Notes: generated by a model not told the origin, from the sequence alone. Positions 1 to 9,988 are shown, numbered from the stretch's first letter. The stretch is 64,000 bases of DNA from Thalassobellus sediminis (GCF_044386045.1 NZ_JBISCD010000039.1:434001-498000), one strand, 5' to 3'. Numbers and translations: made by a program.

Positions 1-2
1 CT

Positions 3-536
3 GAACACAAATACTATAAACTAGCAGAAAGTATTGCTAAAAGTATTGTAGAATCTGGCTATGGTGTTATTACTGGTGGTGGTCCTGGTATTATGGAAGC
101 AGGTAATAAAGGCGCACATTTAGGTGGAGGAACTTCGGTTGGATTAAATATTGACTTACCTTTTGAGCAACATGATAATCCTTATATAGATTCTGATAAA
201 AGTTTAGATTTTGATTATTTCTTTGTTAGAAAAGTCATGTTTGTAAAATATTCTCAAGGTTTTGTAGTCATGCCTGGAGGTTTTGGAACCTTAGACGAAT
301 TATTTGAAGCCATAACACTTATTCAAACACATAAAATTGAAAAATTTCCTATAATATTAGTTGGTACCGATTTTTGGGAAGGACTTATGGACTGGGTAAA
401 ATCTACACTTTTAGAAAAATTTGGCAACATCAGTGCAAAAGATTTAGATTTAATACATTTAGTTGATACTGAAGAGGAAGTTATAAATATATTAGATGCA
501 TTTTACGAAAACTCTGAATTAAGCCCTAATTTTTAA
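3..536 (+). CDS. LOG family protein (TIGR00730 type), 5'-truncated by window edge
   Basis: The reading frame is open from the first bases of the window, so the N-terminus lies outside; the Met at 93 is internal. The visible part has the family's two signatures: GGGPGIMEAGNKGA near the start and PGGFGTLDE in the middle, the latter being the PGGxGTxxE motif of the Rossmann-fold LOG ('lysine decarboxylase-like') family. Characterised members are cytoplasmic nucleoside 5'-monophosphate phosphoribohydrolases that release a free base from an N6-modified AMP; true lysine decarboxylase activity is not expected. The real substrate here is unknown. The stop codon at 536 is followed by 112 bp before the next gene. 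Confidence 0.9.
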   Translation, partial: EHKYYKLAESIAKSIVESGYGVITGGGPGIMEAGNKGAHLGGGTSVGLNIDLPFEQHDNPYIDSDKSLDFDYFFVRKVMFVKYSQGFVVMPGGFGTLDELFEAITLIQTHKIEKFPIILVGTDFWEGLMDWVKSTLLEKFGNISAKDLDLIHLVDTEEEVINILDAFYENSELSPNF

Positions 537-648
537 TACATACATATTTTTGTTACAGCTCTTAATTAATAATTAATAGCAAAACCGTCTTATTTTGCTA
601 TATTGCAGTGCCTTGAATGACTAATGAACCTTTAATGATTTTAATACA

Positions 649-3480
649 TTGAAATTACGCCTTTTAATTTGCACCATATTTACCCTAATTTTCTTTACAG
701 GCTTTGGTCAAAATAAAATTGATTTAAAGGCTGTTTTTGATATGGAGTCTAAACAGATAAAAATATCTCAAACCATTCAATATCATAATACTTCAAACAA
801 CGTATTAGATACTATTTATTTAAACGATTGGAATAATAGTTACTCAACTAAAAAAACGCCTTTAGCTCTTAGAATTGCTGACGAATACAATAATAAATTT
901 CATTTAGCTAAAAATGAAGATCGTGGCTACTCTGTAATTACATCAATAAAACAGGACAATAAAAATCTAGTATTCAATCAATTAAAAGACCAAATAGATA
1001 TTATTCAAGTTGCTTTAAGCACACCTTTAAAGCCTAATAATTTTTATACTATTAATTTAGAATATATAGTACAAATACCTAGCGATAAGTTTACAAGCTA
1101 TGGCTATACCAGTTCTGGAGATTTAAACTTAAGGTATTGGTATATAACTCCTGCTGTTTATAATGGCCAATGGCAATATTATAGTAATAAAAATTTAGAT
1201 GATTTATATATTCCAAAGGCAGATTTAACATTAAAAATTGAACACCCAAAAGGTTATACACTAACTTCGGAGTTAGATATTAAAAACAAAGAGGAAGACT
1301 CGAACAAACAAACAATAATATTAGAAGGAAAAAACAGATTAAACAATAAGTTATTCCTAAATAAAATCTCTAACTTCAACGCCATACAAACTGATGATTT
1401 TACAATAATTTCCAATATTAATGATGATGGCTTAGAAGTAATTGATAAAGTATTAATTACAGAAAAAGTGACAAATTTTTTATTAGATAATTTTGGGAAG
1501 CACCCTCATAACAAACTTCTTTTAACAGACATTGATTATAATAAAGATCCTATTTATGGTTTGAATTTTTTGCCTAAATTCATAAAACCCTATCCTAACC
1601 ATTTTCAATACGAACTCAAGCTATTAAAAATAGCACTACACAATTACCTTGAAAACACTTTATTAATAAATCCAAGAAAAGAACAATGGTTATTTGATGG
1701 TCTTCAAATTTTCTATCTAATGAATTATGTAGACGAACACTATCCTAACATGAAATTTTTAGGCTCATTAGCCAATTTTTGGGGTATGCGTTCTTTTCAT
1801 GCAGCAGATATGCGTTTTAATGATAAATACATTCTTGTATTTATGCTAATGGCTAGAACTAATAAAGATCAAGTATTAACTATGCAAAAAGATTCTTTGC
1901 TAAAATTTAATAAAAATATTGCTAGCAAATATAAAGCTGGTATTGGTCTTAAGTACTTAGATGATTTTGTTAATAGCCATGTTTTAGAAAACACAATAAC
2001 TTCTTTCTTAACTGAGAATAAACTTAAAGAAACAACAACAAAAGACTTTGAAAGCTATTTAAAATCTAAGACCAATAAAAATATAGATTGGTTTTTCACA
2101 GACTATCTTACCACTCGAAAAAAAATAGACTTCAAAATAAAAAAAGTTATAAAAACGGATGATTCCATTACGCTAACTATTAAAAATAAACGAGATAATA
2201 GTATGCCTGTTTCGTTATACACTTTAAATAATGATAGTATTATCTCGAAAACATGGATTGAAAATATTCAAGAAAGTAAAACAATAACAATTCCAAAAAA
2301 CAATGCTAACAAACTGGTTTTAAATTATAATCAAACTATTCCAGAAGTAAATTTAAGAGATAACTGGAAGTCTTTAAAAGGCTTCTTTTTCAATAATAAA
2401 CCATTACAATTTAGACTTTTTAAAGATATTGAAGATCCTCACTATAGCCAAGTGTTTTTTATGCCTGTAGCTGAGTTTAATAATATTTATGATGGGCTTA
2501 CCTTAGGTATAAGAACCTATAATACTACTATTTTAAGAAGACTCTTTAATTATAAATTCGAACCTGTTTATGCTTTTAAATCTAAATCTTTAACTGGATC
2601 TGCTGCCATTTCTAAAATTCATTATTTAGAAAATAGCAGCTTATTTTATATTAATTATGGAGTTGTTGGAAGCTATTCTTCCTATGCTCCAGATTTGTTT
2701 GTAAAACAAATAACACCATCCATAACTTTTTTGTTTAGAGAGAAAAATGATTTTAGATCCAATAAACGTAAGTCTCTTATTTTTAGATATGTAAATATAC
2801 AAAGAGATAAAGATGAAAATAATACATTGACTAGTGATGAGCCAAATTACAGTATATTTAATGCTAGATATGTACATTCAAACGACAACCTAATTAATTT
2901 TAGCAAATGGCGTACAGATCTTCAAATTGCTAAAAAGTTTAGTAAAGTATCTTTTAATTATGAATACAGACGTTTGTTTGAAAGTAACAGACAATTAAAC
3001 TTAAGAATATACGCTGGAGCTTTTTTAACTAATAAAAATGATCCTTCATCGAATTACTTCAGCTTTGCATTAGATAGACCTACCGATTATTTATTTGATT
3101 ACCCTTATCTAGGACGCTCTGAAGCTTCAGGCCTTTTTAGCCAACAATATATAACCGCAGAAGGTGGATTTAAATCTAAACTAGATACCCCTTTTGCTAA
3201 CCAATGGATTACATCGATAAATAGTAGTACAACATTATGGAAATATGTTTTACTTTATGGAGATATTGGTTTGGTAAAAAACAAATTTAAATCGCCTCAT
3301 TTTGTATATGATTCTGGAATCAGATTAAATCTAGTAACTGATTATTTCGAAATTTACTTTCCCTTATACTCCAATTTAGGCTGGGAAATAGGGCAACCTA
3401 ATTATGATGAAAAAATAAGATTTAAGTTTACTGTAGACCCACAAGCGCTTTTAGGTTTATTCAGAAGGAGATGGTTTTAA
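649..3480 (+). CDS. M1-aminopeptidase-like outer-membrane protein with degenerate active site
   Basis: 943 residues with a signal peptide (about 1-20, ending GFGQ). Residues about 25-480 resemble an M1 (gluzincin) peptidase: an N-terminal beta domain, then a helical region. The zinc site is lost: where HExxH should be the sequence reads K327-I-A-L-H331, and the distal ligand in the usual WLxEG is D350 (WLFDG). Residues about 570-943 alternate aromatic and polar residues in strands and end in Arg-Arg-Trp-Phe, as in an outer-membrane beta-barrel. The start is the TTG at 649: the only upstream in-frame codons follow stops at 622 and 625, and no in-frame ATG precedes the signal peptide. Probably a non-catalytic scaffold or binding protein in the outer membrane; function unknown. 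Confidence 0.7.
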   Translation: MKLRLLICTIFTLIFFTGFGQNKIDLKAVFDMESKQIKISQTIQYHNTSNNVLDTIYLNDWNNSYSTKKTPLALRIADEYNNKFHLAKNEDRGYSVITSIKQDNKNLVFNQLKDQIDIIQVALSTPLKPNNFYTINLEYIVQIPSDKFTSYGYTSSGDLNLRYWYITPAVYNGQWQYYSNKNLDDLYIPKADLTLKIEHPKGYTLTSELDIKNKEEDSNKQTIILEGKNRLNNKLFLNKISNFNAIQTDDFTIISNINDDGLEVIDKVLITEKVTNFLLDNFGKHPHNKLLLTDIDYNKDPIYGLNFLPKFIKPYPNHFQYELKLLKIALHNYLENTLLINPRKEQWLFDGLQIFYLMNYVDEHYPNMKFLGSLANFWGMRSFHAADMRFNDKYILVFMLMARTNKDQVLTMQKDSLLKFNKNIASKYKAGIGLKYLDDFVNSHVLENTITSFLTENKLKETTTKDFESYLKSKTNKNIDWFFTDYLTTRKKIDFKIKKVIKTDDSITLTIKNKRDNSMPVSLYTLNNDSIISKTWIENIQESKTITIPKNNANKLVLNYNQTIPEVNLRDNWKSLKGFFFNNKPLQFRLFKDIEDPHYSQVFFMPVAEFNNIYDGLTLGIRTYNTTILRRLFNYKFEPVYAFKSKSLTGSAAISKIHYLENSSLFYINYGVVGSYSSYAPDLFVKQITPSITFLFREKNDFRSNKRKSLIFRYVNIQRDKDENNTLTSDEPNYSIFNARYVHSNDNLINFSKWRTDLQIAKKFSKVSFNYEYRRLFESNRQLNLRIYAGAFLTNKNDPSSNYFSFALDRPTDYLFDYPYLGRSEASGLFSQQYITAEGGFKSKLDTPFANQWITSINSSTTLWKYVLLYGDIGLVKNKFKSPHFVYDSGIRLNLVTDYFEIYFPLYSNLGWEIGQPNYDEKIRFKFTVDPQALLGLFRRRWF

Positions 3481-3598
3481 ATCAGTTAAATATTGCGTTT
3501 TTATCACGAAAAATAGGTTTTAAATATATTATTATCATTTTACATAAGAATATGTGAATTATTTTAAAAATTACTCAGTAATTTTAAAGTTTATATAA

Positions 3599-3629
3599 TT
3601 GCAAAAAAGAGAAACTTTACCTACTTTTG
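3599..3629 (+). promoter_or_regulatory. Bacteroidetes-type promoter of the E1 dehydrogenase gene
   Basis: TTG at 3599-3601, a 20-bp spacer and TACTTTTG at 3622-3629 match the TTG/TAnnTTTG consensus of the primary sigma factor in this phylum. Transcription would begin about 3636, giving a leader of roughly 15 nt before the ATG at 3651. Confidence 0.65.
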
Positions 3630-3650
3630 CAAAAGTGAAATTCTACCAAT

Positions 3651-6062
3651 ATGCAAACCATTCCAGACTTGAAAAACAATATATCATTTGAAGACTTTAA
3701 AACAGAAGTATTAAATGATTATAAAATTGCAGCAACAAGCAGAGAATGTAGTATTCTTGGCCGCAGAGAAGTATTAACAGGAAAAGCAAAGTTTGGTATT
3801 TTTGGTGATGGCAAAGAAATACCCCAACTAGCCATGGCTAAAGCCTTTTTAAAAGGCGATTGGAGATCTGGATATTATAGAGATCAAACATTCATGATGG
3901 CTATTGGAGAACTATCTCTAGAACAATTTTTTGCTGGATTATATGCTAATACTAATTTAGAATTAGAACCCATGTCTGCAGGTAGACAAATGGGAGGCCA
4001 TTTTGTAACACATAGTTTGAATGATAATGGAAGTTGGAAAGATTTAACTGAGCAATACAACTCTAGTGCCGATATCTCACCAACTGCTGCACAAATGCCT
4101 CGTTTGTTAGGTTTAGCACAAGCTTCAAAAATATATAGGCAAGTTGGAGGTATAAATACTACTCATTTTTCAAAAAAAGGAAACGAAGTTGCTTGGGGAA
4201 CCATTGGAAATGCCAGTACAAGTGAAGGGCTCTTTTTTGAAACTATAAATGCAGCAGGTGTACTTCAAGTACCTATGATTATTAGTATTTGGGATGACGA
4301 ATATGGTATTTCAGTACACGCTAAACACCAAACAACAAAAGAAAACATCTCAGAAATATTAAAAGGTTTTCAAAGAAATAAAGAGGAAAAAGGCTTCGAA
4401 ATTTTATGCGTAAAAGGTTGGGATTATCCTAATCTTATTGAAACATATCAAGAAGCTTCTACTATCGCAAGAGAAGAACACGTACCTGTTTTAATTCATG
4501 TTTTAGAATTAACACAACCACAAGGGCATTCTACTTCAGGCTCTCATGAACGCTATAAAAGTGTAGAACGATTAGATTGGGAAGCCAAATATGATTGTAA
4601 TACTAAAATGAGAGAATGGATTATTGAAAGCGGCATTGCTACCAATGAAACACTCATTGAAATTGAAAGAAACATAAAACGAGATGTTAGAGTAGCTAAA
4701 AAAAATGCTTGGACTACGTTTTTAAAGCCTATTCAAAAAGAACAACAAGAATTGCTTTCTATATTAACTCAAGTAACATCATCCAGTGTTAACGGTATAT
4801 TCATTAAAAAACTTAAAGATTCGTTAGCTATTATTGATGAGCCAACAAGAAAAGATATATTATCACATGCTAGAAAAGCATTAAGATATACTATTGGTGA
4901 TATTTCCACAGAAAAAAAGTTGCTTAGTAATTGGGTTAATGAACTTTTTAATAAAATACAACCTAAATTTAGTTCACATTTATATTCAGAAACAAATCGA
5001 TCTAATATTCTTATTAAAGAAGTTAAACCAAGCTATGAAGATGATGCTCTTCAAGTTGATGGTCGTATTATTCTTCGTGATAATTTTGATGCCATTTTTC
5101 AAAACTACCCTGAAGCCTTAGTTTTTGGTGAAGATTCTGGTAATATTGGTGATGTAAATCAAGGTTTAGAAGGTTTACAAGAAAAATATGGTGAATTACG
5201 AGTTGCCGATGTTGGTATACGCGAAGCATCTATCATAGGTCAAGGCATAGGTATGGCACTTCGCGGATTAAGACCCATAGCAGAAATACAATATTTAGAT
5301 TATATTCTTTATGCTATACAAATTATAAGCGACGATTTAGCGACAACTCATTATAGAACAAAAGGCAAACAAAAGGCTCCATTAATTATAAGAACTCGTG
5401 GACACCGATTAGAAGGTATCTGGCATTCTGGTTCACAAATGGGAGGCATTCTTAATTTAGTTAGAGGAGTACATGTTTTAGTGCCAAGAAACATGACAAA
5501 AGCAGCAGGTTTTTATAATACACTTTTACAAGGTGACGATCCTGCAATAGTAGTTGAATGTTTAAACGGTTATAGATTAAAAGAAAAAATGCCTAATAAT
5601 TTAGGTATTGTTAAAACACCTATTGGTGTTGTAGAAACTGTAAAAGAAGGTACAGATATTACTTTAGTTTCTTATGGTTCTACGCTTCGCATTGTAGAAG
5701 AAACTGCTAAAGAATTACTATCTATTGGCATTGATGTTGAAATTATTGATGTACAATCATTGCTGCCATTCGATTTAAATCATGATATTGTTAAAAGCAT
5801 TGCTAAAACAAATCACGTTATGATTATTGATGAAGATGTTCCTGGAGGTGCTTCAGCATATATTTTAAATGAAATTTTAAATACACAGAAAGCATTTCAA
5901 TATTTAGATAGCGAACCAAAAACATTAACTGCTAAAGCGCACAGACCTGCTTATGGTAACGATGGTGATTATTTCTCTAAACCATCTGCCGAAGATATTT
6001 TTGAAGCAGTTTATAAGGTTATGCATGAATTAAACCCTACAGATTTTCCTAAATTGAGATAA
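3651..6062 (+). CDS. Fused alpha-beta E1 component of a 2-oxoacid dehydrogenase complex
   Basis: 803 residues joining E1-alpha (about 1-400) to E1-beta (about 460-800); most bacteria encode these as two chains. The E1 decarboxylates a 2-oxoacid on thiamine diphosphate and passes the acyl group to the lipoyl E2. The beta half shows the conserved FGEDSGNIGDVNQG and ADVGIREASIIGQGIGMALRG blocks and an HSG loop (GHRLEGIWHSG). Branched-chain 2-oxoacid is the usual assignment for this fused type, but the substrate cannot be read from sequence. In the alpha half the cofactor metal motif is unusual: GDG is G186-N187-A188 and the partner Asn is D216, with Y218 kept (see findings). It has its own promoter and a strong terminator, so it is a single-gene unit. 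Confidence 0.85.
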   Translation: MQTIPDLKNNISFEDFKTEVLNDYKIAATSRECSILGRREVLTGKAKFGIFGDGKEIPQLAMAKAFLKGDWRSGYYRDQTFMMAIGELSLEQFFAGLYANTNLELEPMSAGRQMGGHFVTHSLNDNGSWKDLTEQYNSSADISPTAAQMPRLLGLAQASKIYRQVGGINTTHFSKKGNEVAWGTIGNASTSEGLFFETINAAGVLQVPMIISIWDDEYGISVHAKHQTTKENISEILKGFQRNKEEKGFEILCVKGWDYPNLIETYQEASTIAREEHVPVLIHVLELTQPQGHSTSGSHERYKSVERLDWEAKYDCNTKMREWIIESGIATNETLIEIERNIKRDVRVAKKNAWTTFLKPIQKEQQELLSILTQVTSSSVNGIFIKKLKDSLAIIDEPTRKDILSHARKALRYTIGDISTEKKLLSNWVNELFNKIQPKFSSHLYSETNRSNILIKEVKPSYEDDALQVDGRIILRDNFDAIFQNYPEALVFGEDSGNIGDVNQGLEGLQEKYGELRVADVGIREASIIGQGIGMALRGLRPIAEIQYLDYILYAIQIISDDLATTHYRTKGKQKAPLIIRTRGHRLEGIWHSGSQMGGILNLVRGVHVLVPRNMTKAAGFYNTLLQGDDPAIVVECLNGYRLKEKMPNNLGIVKTPIGVVETVKEGTDITLVSYGSTLRIVEETAKELLSIGIDVEIIDVQSLLPFDLNHDIVKSIAKTNHVMIIDEDVPGGASAYILNEILNTQKAFQYLDSEPKTLTAKAHRPAYGNDGDYFSKPSAEDIFEAVYKVMHELNPTDFPKLR

Positions 6063-6089
6063 AATAAAAACGAAATAAATAATATTTTA

Positions 6090-6117
6090 AACCATTACAC
6101 TTGTAATGGTTTTTTTA
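6090..6117 (+). terminator. Intrinsic terminator after the E1 gene
   Basis: Stem AACCATTAC / GTAATGGTT with loop ACTT, flanked by A and T runs (T run to 6117). It lies 28 bp after the E1 stop codon and just before the next gene at 6131. Confidence 0.8.
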
Positions 6118-6130
6118 TATTTATAAACAA

Positions 6131-6403
6131 ATGAAAATAATGGATAAAAAACCACCATTAATAACCAGAGATTGGTTGGCTATAGAACGAACAAAACTAG
6201 CTAACGAAAGAACCTTTCTTGCCTATTTTAGAACGTTTATTGTATTTCTTGGAACAGGAATAACATTATTAAAATTAGAGTTCTTTTCTGAAATGAAATC
6301 CTTTGGTATTATTTTATTAACAATATGTCCTGTAATATTAATTATTGGTTTGTTACGGTTATATTCGGTAAAACGAACGATAAAAAAACACTATAAACTT
6401 TAA
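6131..6403 (+). CDS. DUF202 family small membrane protein
   Basis: 90 residues. The stretch LANERTFLAYFRTFIVFLGTG is the typical signature of DUF202 (YidH-like) inner-membrane proteins, followed by a second hydrophobic segment (about 55-77). Two membrane passes are visible. The start could equally be the Met four codons in (6140), because the first four residues add nothing to the domain. Function of the family is not known. The stop codon abuts the ATG of the next gene (6404), so the two are translated from one message. Confidence 0.7.
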   Translation: MKIMDKKPPLITRDWLAIERTKLANERTFLAYFRTFIVFLGTGITLLKLEFFSEMKSFGIILLTICPVILIIGLLRLYSVKRTIKKHYKL

Positions 6404-6874
6404 ATGAAAGCAGTCTCAGTTGTTACTATAAAAAAAGAATTAAAACATCTGTCTTCTAACGAATTAATGGAGTTATGCTTGCGCTTATCTCGATTTAAAA
6501 AAGAAAACAAAGAGCTTCTTACTTATTTATTGTTTGAATCTGCTGATGAAGATGGTTATATACAAACCGTTAAAACCTACATGGATAATGAGTTTGAATT
6601 AATAAATAGAGATAGTTATTTTTACATAAGAAAGAGTGTACGCAAAATTCTTAGAAACGTAAAAAAGTATGTTCGATATTCTCAAAAGAAAGAAACCGAA
6701 GTTGAACTCCTACTCTACTTTTGCGAAAAACTAAAATATTTTAAACCTACAATAAAAAGAAGTACCCAGCTACAAAACATGTATGATAGACAAATATTAC
6801 TTTCTAAAAAAATAATAGCATCTTTACATGAAGATTTACAATACGATTATAATTTGATGCTTGAAGATTTATAA
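6404..6874 (+). CDS. Conserved hypothetical protein, basic, all-helical
   Basis: 156 residues, rich in Lys, Glu, Leu and Tyr, with no signal peptide or membrane segment. I recognise no named domain; the periodicity suggests an all-alpha cytoplasmic protein of a type common in Flavobacteriaceae. It starts on the base after the DUF202 stop and is followed 12 bp later by the acetyltransferase gene, so the three genes 6131-7399 form an operon. Function unknown. Confidence 0.6.
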   Translation: MKAVSVVTIKKELKHLSSNELMELCLRLSRFKKENKELLTYLLFESADEDGYIQTVKTYMDNEFELINRDSYFYIRKSVRKILRNVKKYVRYSQKKETEVELLLYFCEKLKYFKPTIKRSTQLQNMYDRQILLSKKIIASLHEDLQYDYNLMLEDL

Positions 6875-6886
6875 TTTATTTATAAA

Positions 6887-7399
6887 ATGATTCCAATAAT
6901 AGAAACAAAAAGATTAATACTCAGAGAATTTAACTTAAATGATTATAAAGAAGTTTATGAATTTGGGTCTAATACTGAAGTTAATAAATACACCGGAGAC
7001 AAAGTAATTGAATCATTAAATACTGCCAAAGAAATTATCAAAAATGTTTGGTATAAAGATTACTTTAAATATGGTTATGGAAGATGGGCAGTAATTTATA
7101 AACCTGAAAATAGAATTATTGGTTTTGCGGGCTTAAAATATTTACCTGAATTTAATGAAACCGATATAGGTTTTAGATTTTTACCAAAATATTGGGGTAT
7201 GGGGTTAGCGTCTGAAGCTTCAAATAAAATTATTGAATATGGTTTTGAAAAATTAAAACTTAATAGAATAATAGGTATTGCTTTAGCTGAAAACATAGCT
7301 TCTTGTAAGGTTCTTGAAAAAATAGGATTGATACTTTACAAAACAGATGAATATAATGGAAATGGAATAATGTATAATTGGTATAAAATAGAAAAATAA
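6887..7399 (+). CDS. GNAT family N-acetyltransferase (RimJ/RimL type)
   Basis: 170 residues. Begins with TKRLILREFNLNDY, the standard opening of RimJ/RimL-type GNAT enzymes, and has the acetyl-CoA binding loop around YWGMGLASEASNKIIEYGFEKL followed by N-x-x-S-C-KVLEKIGL near the C-terminus. These enzymes move acetyl from acetyl-CoA to an amine, often an N-terminal residue of a protein, but the acceptor here cannot be told. Last gene of the 6131-7399 group. The intergenic stretch after it carries the pheT promoter. Confidence 0.85.
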   Translation: MIPIIETKRLILREFNLNDYKEVYEFGSNTEVNKYTGDKVIESLNTAKEIIKNVWYKDYFKYGYGRWAVIYKPENRIIGFAGLKYLPEFNETDIGFRFLPKYWGMGLASEASNKIIEYGFEKLKLNRIIGIALAENIASCKVLEKIGLILYKTDEYNGNGIMYNWYKIEK

Positions 7400-7507
7400 T
7401 ATTATTTACAATTCCATATGTGAAAACTGAAAATAAAGCTTATTCAAAGTAATTAAAATACACTTTAATATTTATTTCTTTTTAACCACACAAATTACAA
7501 CGCTTTG

Positions 7508-7538
7508 TTTGAATGCTTGCAGCAATATTTTATCTTTG
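7508..7538 (+). promoter_or_regulatory. pheT promoter
   Basis: TTTG at 7508-7511, 19-bp spacer, TATCTTTG at 7531-7538: a full match to the Bacteroidetes consensus. Predicted start of transcription about 7545, 17 nt before the pheT ATG at 7562. Confidence 0.75.
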
Positions 7539-7561
7539 CAAGCTTAATACGTTAATGATTT

Positions 7562-9988
7562 ATGAAGATTTCATACAATTGGATAAAACAATTCTTAAAA
7601 ATAGATTGGACTCCAGAACAAACCAGTGAATTACTTACAGATTTAGGACTAGAAGTTGAAGGTATTGAAGCCTATCAATCTGTAAAAGGGGGATTAGAAG
7701 GTATTGTTGTTGGAGAGGTTTTAACTTGTATAAAACATCCAAATGCAGATAAACTAAAAGTAACCACTGTAAATATTGGCTTAGAAGCTCCTGTGCAAAT
7801 TGTTTGTGGCGCACCAAATGTAGCCGCTGGACAAAAAGTACCTGTTGCAACAATAGGAACTACGTTATATTCTGAAGAAGGAGAAGCTTGGACCATAAAA
7901 AAAGGTAAAATTAGAGGCGAAGAAAGTTTCGGAATGATTTGTGCCGAAGATGAACTAGGTTTAGGTAAGTCTCATGAAGGTATCATGGTTTTAGACGATA
8001 CTTTAAAAGTAGGAACACCTGCAGCTGATATTTTTGATATAGAAAACGATCAAGTTTTTGAAATTGGCTTAACACCAAACAGAGCAGATGCCATGAGTCA
8101 TCTAGGAACTGCTCGTGATTTAAAAGCAGGTTTAGTACAAAAAGATATTAATTTAGAATTAATAACACCATCGGTTAGTGCGTTTCATGTTGATAATCGT
8201 ACATTAAAAATTGATATTGATGTAAAAAACAAAGATTTAGCACCTCGTTATTGTGGTGTAACTATTTCTGGTTTAAAAGTTAAAGAATCTCCTACTTGGT
8301 TACAGCACCGTTTAAAAGCAATTGGATTAAGCCCAATAAACAACATTGTTGATGCTACAAATTATGTGTTACATGATTTAGGACAACCGTTACATGCTTT
8401 TGATGCTGTTAAAATTTCTGGAAATAAAATTGAAGTAAAAACTTTAGAAGCAGGCACTAAATTTGTGACTTTAGATGGTGTAGAACGTGAATTACATGAA
8501 GATGATTTAATGATTTGCGATGAAGAAAAACCTATGTGTATTGCAGGTGTTTTTGGTGGCCTAAATTCTGGAGTTACTGAAACTACAACAAGTATCTTTT
8601 TAGAAAGTGCCTATTTTAATCCTGTAAGTATTCGAAAATCAGCTAAACGTCACGCTTTAAACACCGATGCTTCTTTTAGATTTGAACGTGGTATTGATCC
8701 TAATATTACTGAGTATGCATTAAAACGCGCAGCCCTATTAATTCAGGAAATTGCTGGAGGAGAAATTACATGTGATATTCTAGATGTATATCCTAATAAA
8801 ATAAAAGATTTTGAAGTTCGCCTTAGTTTTGATAGTGCAAAAAAATTAATTGGTGAAGAAATTCCAAAAGAAACTATTAAACGTATTTTAGCTTCCTTAG
8901 ATATAAAAGTAAATAATGTTACCGAAACAGGGTTAGGTTTAACCGTACCTGCTTTTCGCAATGATGTTATTAGAGAAGCTGATGTTATTGAAGAAATTTT
9001 ACGTGTTTACGGTTATAATAATATAAAAACTACCGAAAAATTAAATGCCTCTATTTCTTCAACCACACGTTTTGAAGATTATAAAATTCAGAATATTATA
9101 GGGAATCAATTAGCTTCTCAAGGTTTTTTTGAAATTCTTTCAAACTCTTTGACAACGCCTAATTATGCAGCATTAAGTGAGCAATTAAAAGAAGAGCATA
9201 ATATTTCTATGCTTAATCCTTTAAGTAATGATTTATCTGTTTTAAGACAGTCTTTATTATTTTCAGGACTAGAAGCCCTATCTTTTAATATCAACCGAAA
9301 ACGAAGTGATTTAAAACTTTTTGAATTTGGAAAAACTTACCACGGTTATAAAGATAAGCGTGAAGAATATAAACATTTAGGACTATTTATTACAGGAAAT
9401 CAATCACGAGAAAACTGGTTATCGCCCTCTAAAAAAGGTGATTTCTTTTACTTAAAAGGAAATATTACGACTGTTTTAGAACGTTTAGGAATTTCTAGGT
9501 TTAATGAAAGCCCTGCAGCTAATGATTTATTTAGTGAAGGCTTAAGTTTTAGTCAAGGAAAAACAAAGTTGGTTGATTTTGGTATCATTAAGAATCCTAT
9601 TTTAAAACATTTCGATATTTCTCAAGAAGTATTATTCGCAGATTTTAATTGGGATACTATTTTAGAAATTGTAAAGAGAAATAAAATCACTTTTAAAACC
9701 ATTGCAAAGTATCCAGCTGTTAAGCGTGACTTTGCATTATTATTAGATGACAATGTATCTTTTGAATCTATTTATAAATTAGCAAAACAAAGCGAAAAGC
9801 AATTACTTAAAAGTGTTAATTTATTTGATGTTTACCAAGGTAAAAACCTTCCAAAGGGTAAAAAGAGTTATGCTGTTAGTTTTACATTACAAGATGAAAA
9901 CAAAACGCTTAACGACAAGCAAATAGATAAAATAATGTCTAAATTACAATCTAGTTTTGAAACACAACTTGGTGCAGAATTAAGATAA
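7562..9988 (+). CDS. pheT: Phenylalanine--tRNA ligase beta subunit
   Basis: 808 residues, the normal length of the long bacterial PheT. The domain order is complete: N-terminal B1 piece (MKISYNWIKQFL), EMAP/OB-type tRNA-binding domain about 40-150 (GGLEGIVVGEVLTCIKHPNADKL), B3/B4 editing domain about 210-400, B5 domain about 405-475, catalytic-like core about 480-690, and the C-terminal ferredoxin-fold anticodon-binding domain about 715-808 (KYPAVKRDFALLLDD). It pairs with PheS to charge tRNA-Phe in the cytoplasm; pheS is not in this window. Followed directly by a terminator. Confidence 0.98.
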   Translation: MKISYNWIKQFLKIDWTPEQTSELLTDLGLEVEGIEAYQSVKGGLEGIVVGEVLTCIKHPNADKLKVTTVNIGLEAPVQIVCGAPNVAAGQKVPVATIGTTLYSEEGEAWTIKKGKIRGEESFGMICAEDELGLGKSHEGIMVLDDTLKVGTPAADIFDIENDQVFEIGLTPNRADAMSHLGTARDLKAGLVQKDINLELITPSVSAFHVDNRTLKIDIDVKNKDLAPRYCGVTISGLKVKESPTWLQHRLKAIGLSPINNIVDATNYVLHDLGQPLHAFDAVKISGNKIEVKTLEAGTKFVTLDGVERELHEDDLMICDEEKPMCIAGVFGGLNSGVTETTTSIFLESAYFNPVSIRKSAKRHALNTDASFRFERGIDPNITEYALKRAALLIQEIAGGEITCDILDVYPNKIKDFEVRLSFDSAKKLIGEEIPKETIKRILASLDIKVNNVTETGLGLTVPAFRNDVIREADVIEEILRVYGYNNIKTTEKLNASISSTTRFEDYKIQNIIGNQLASQGFFEILSNSLTTPNYAALSEQLKEEHNISMLNPLSNDLSVLRQSLLFSGLEALSFNINRKRSDLKLFEFGKTYHGYKDKREEYKHLGLFITGNQSRENWLSPSKKGDFFYLKGNITTVLERLGISRFNESPAANDLFSEGLSFSQGKTKLVDFGIIKNPILKHFDISQEVLFADFNWDTILEIVKRNKITFKTIAKYPAVKRDFALLLDDNVSFESIYKLAKQSEKQLLKSVNLFDVYQGKNLPKGKKSYAVSFTLQDENKTLNDKQIDKIMSKLQSSFETQLGAELR

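Noticed and set aside
3..536. Lysine decarboxylase, as this family is often labelled
   Set aside because: PGGxGTxxE proteins are phosphoribohydrolases; there is no PLP-binding site.
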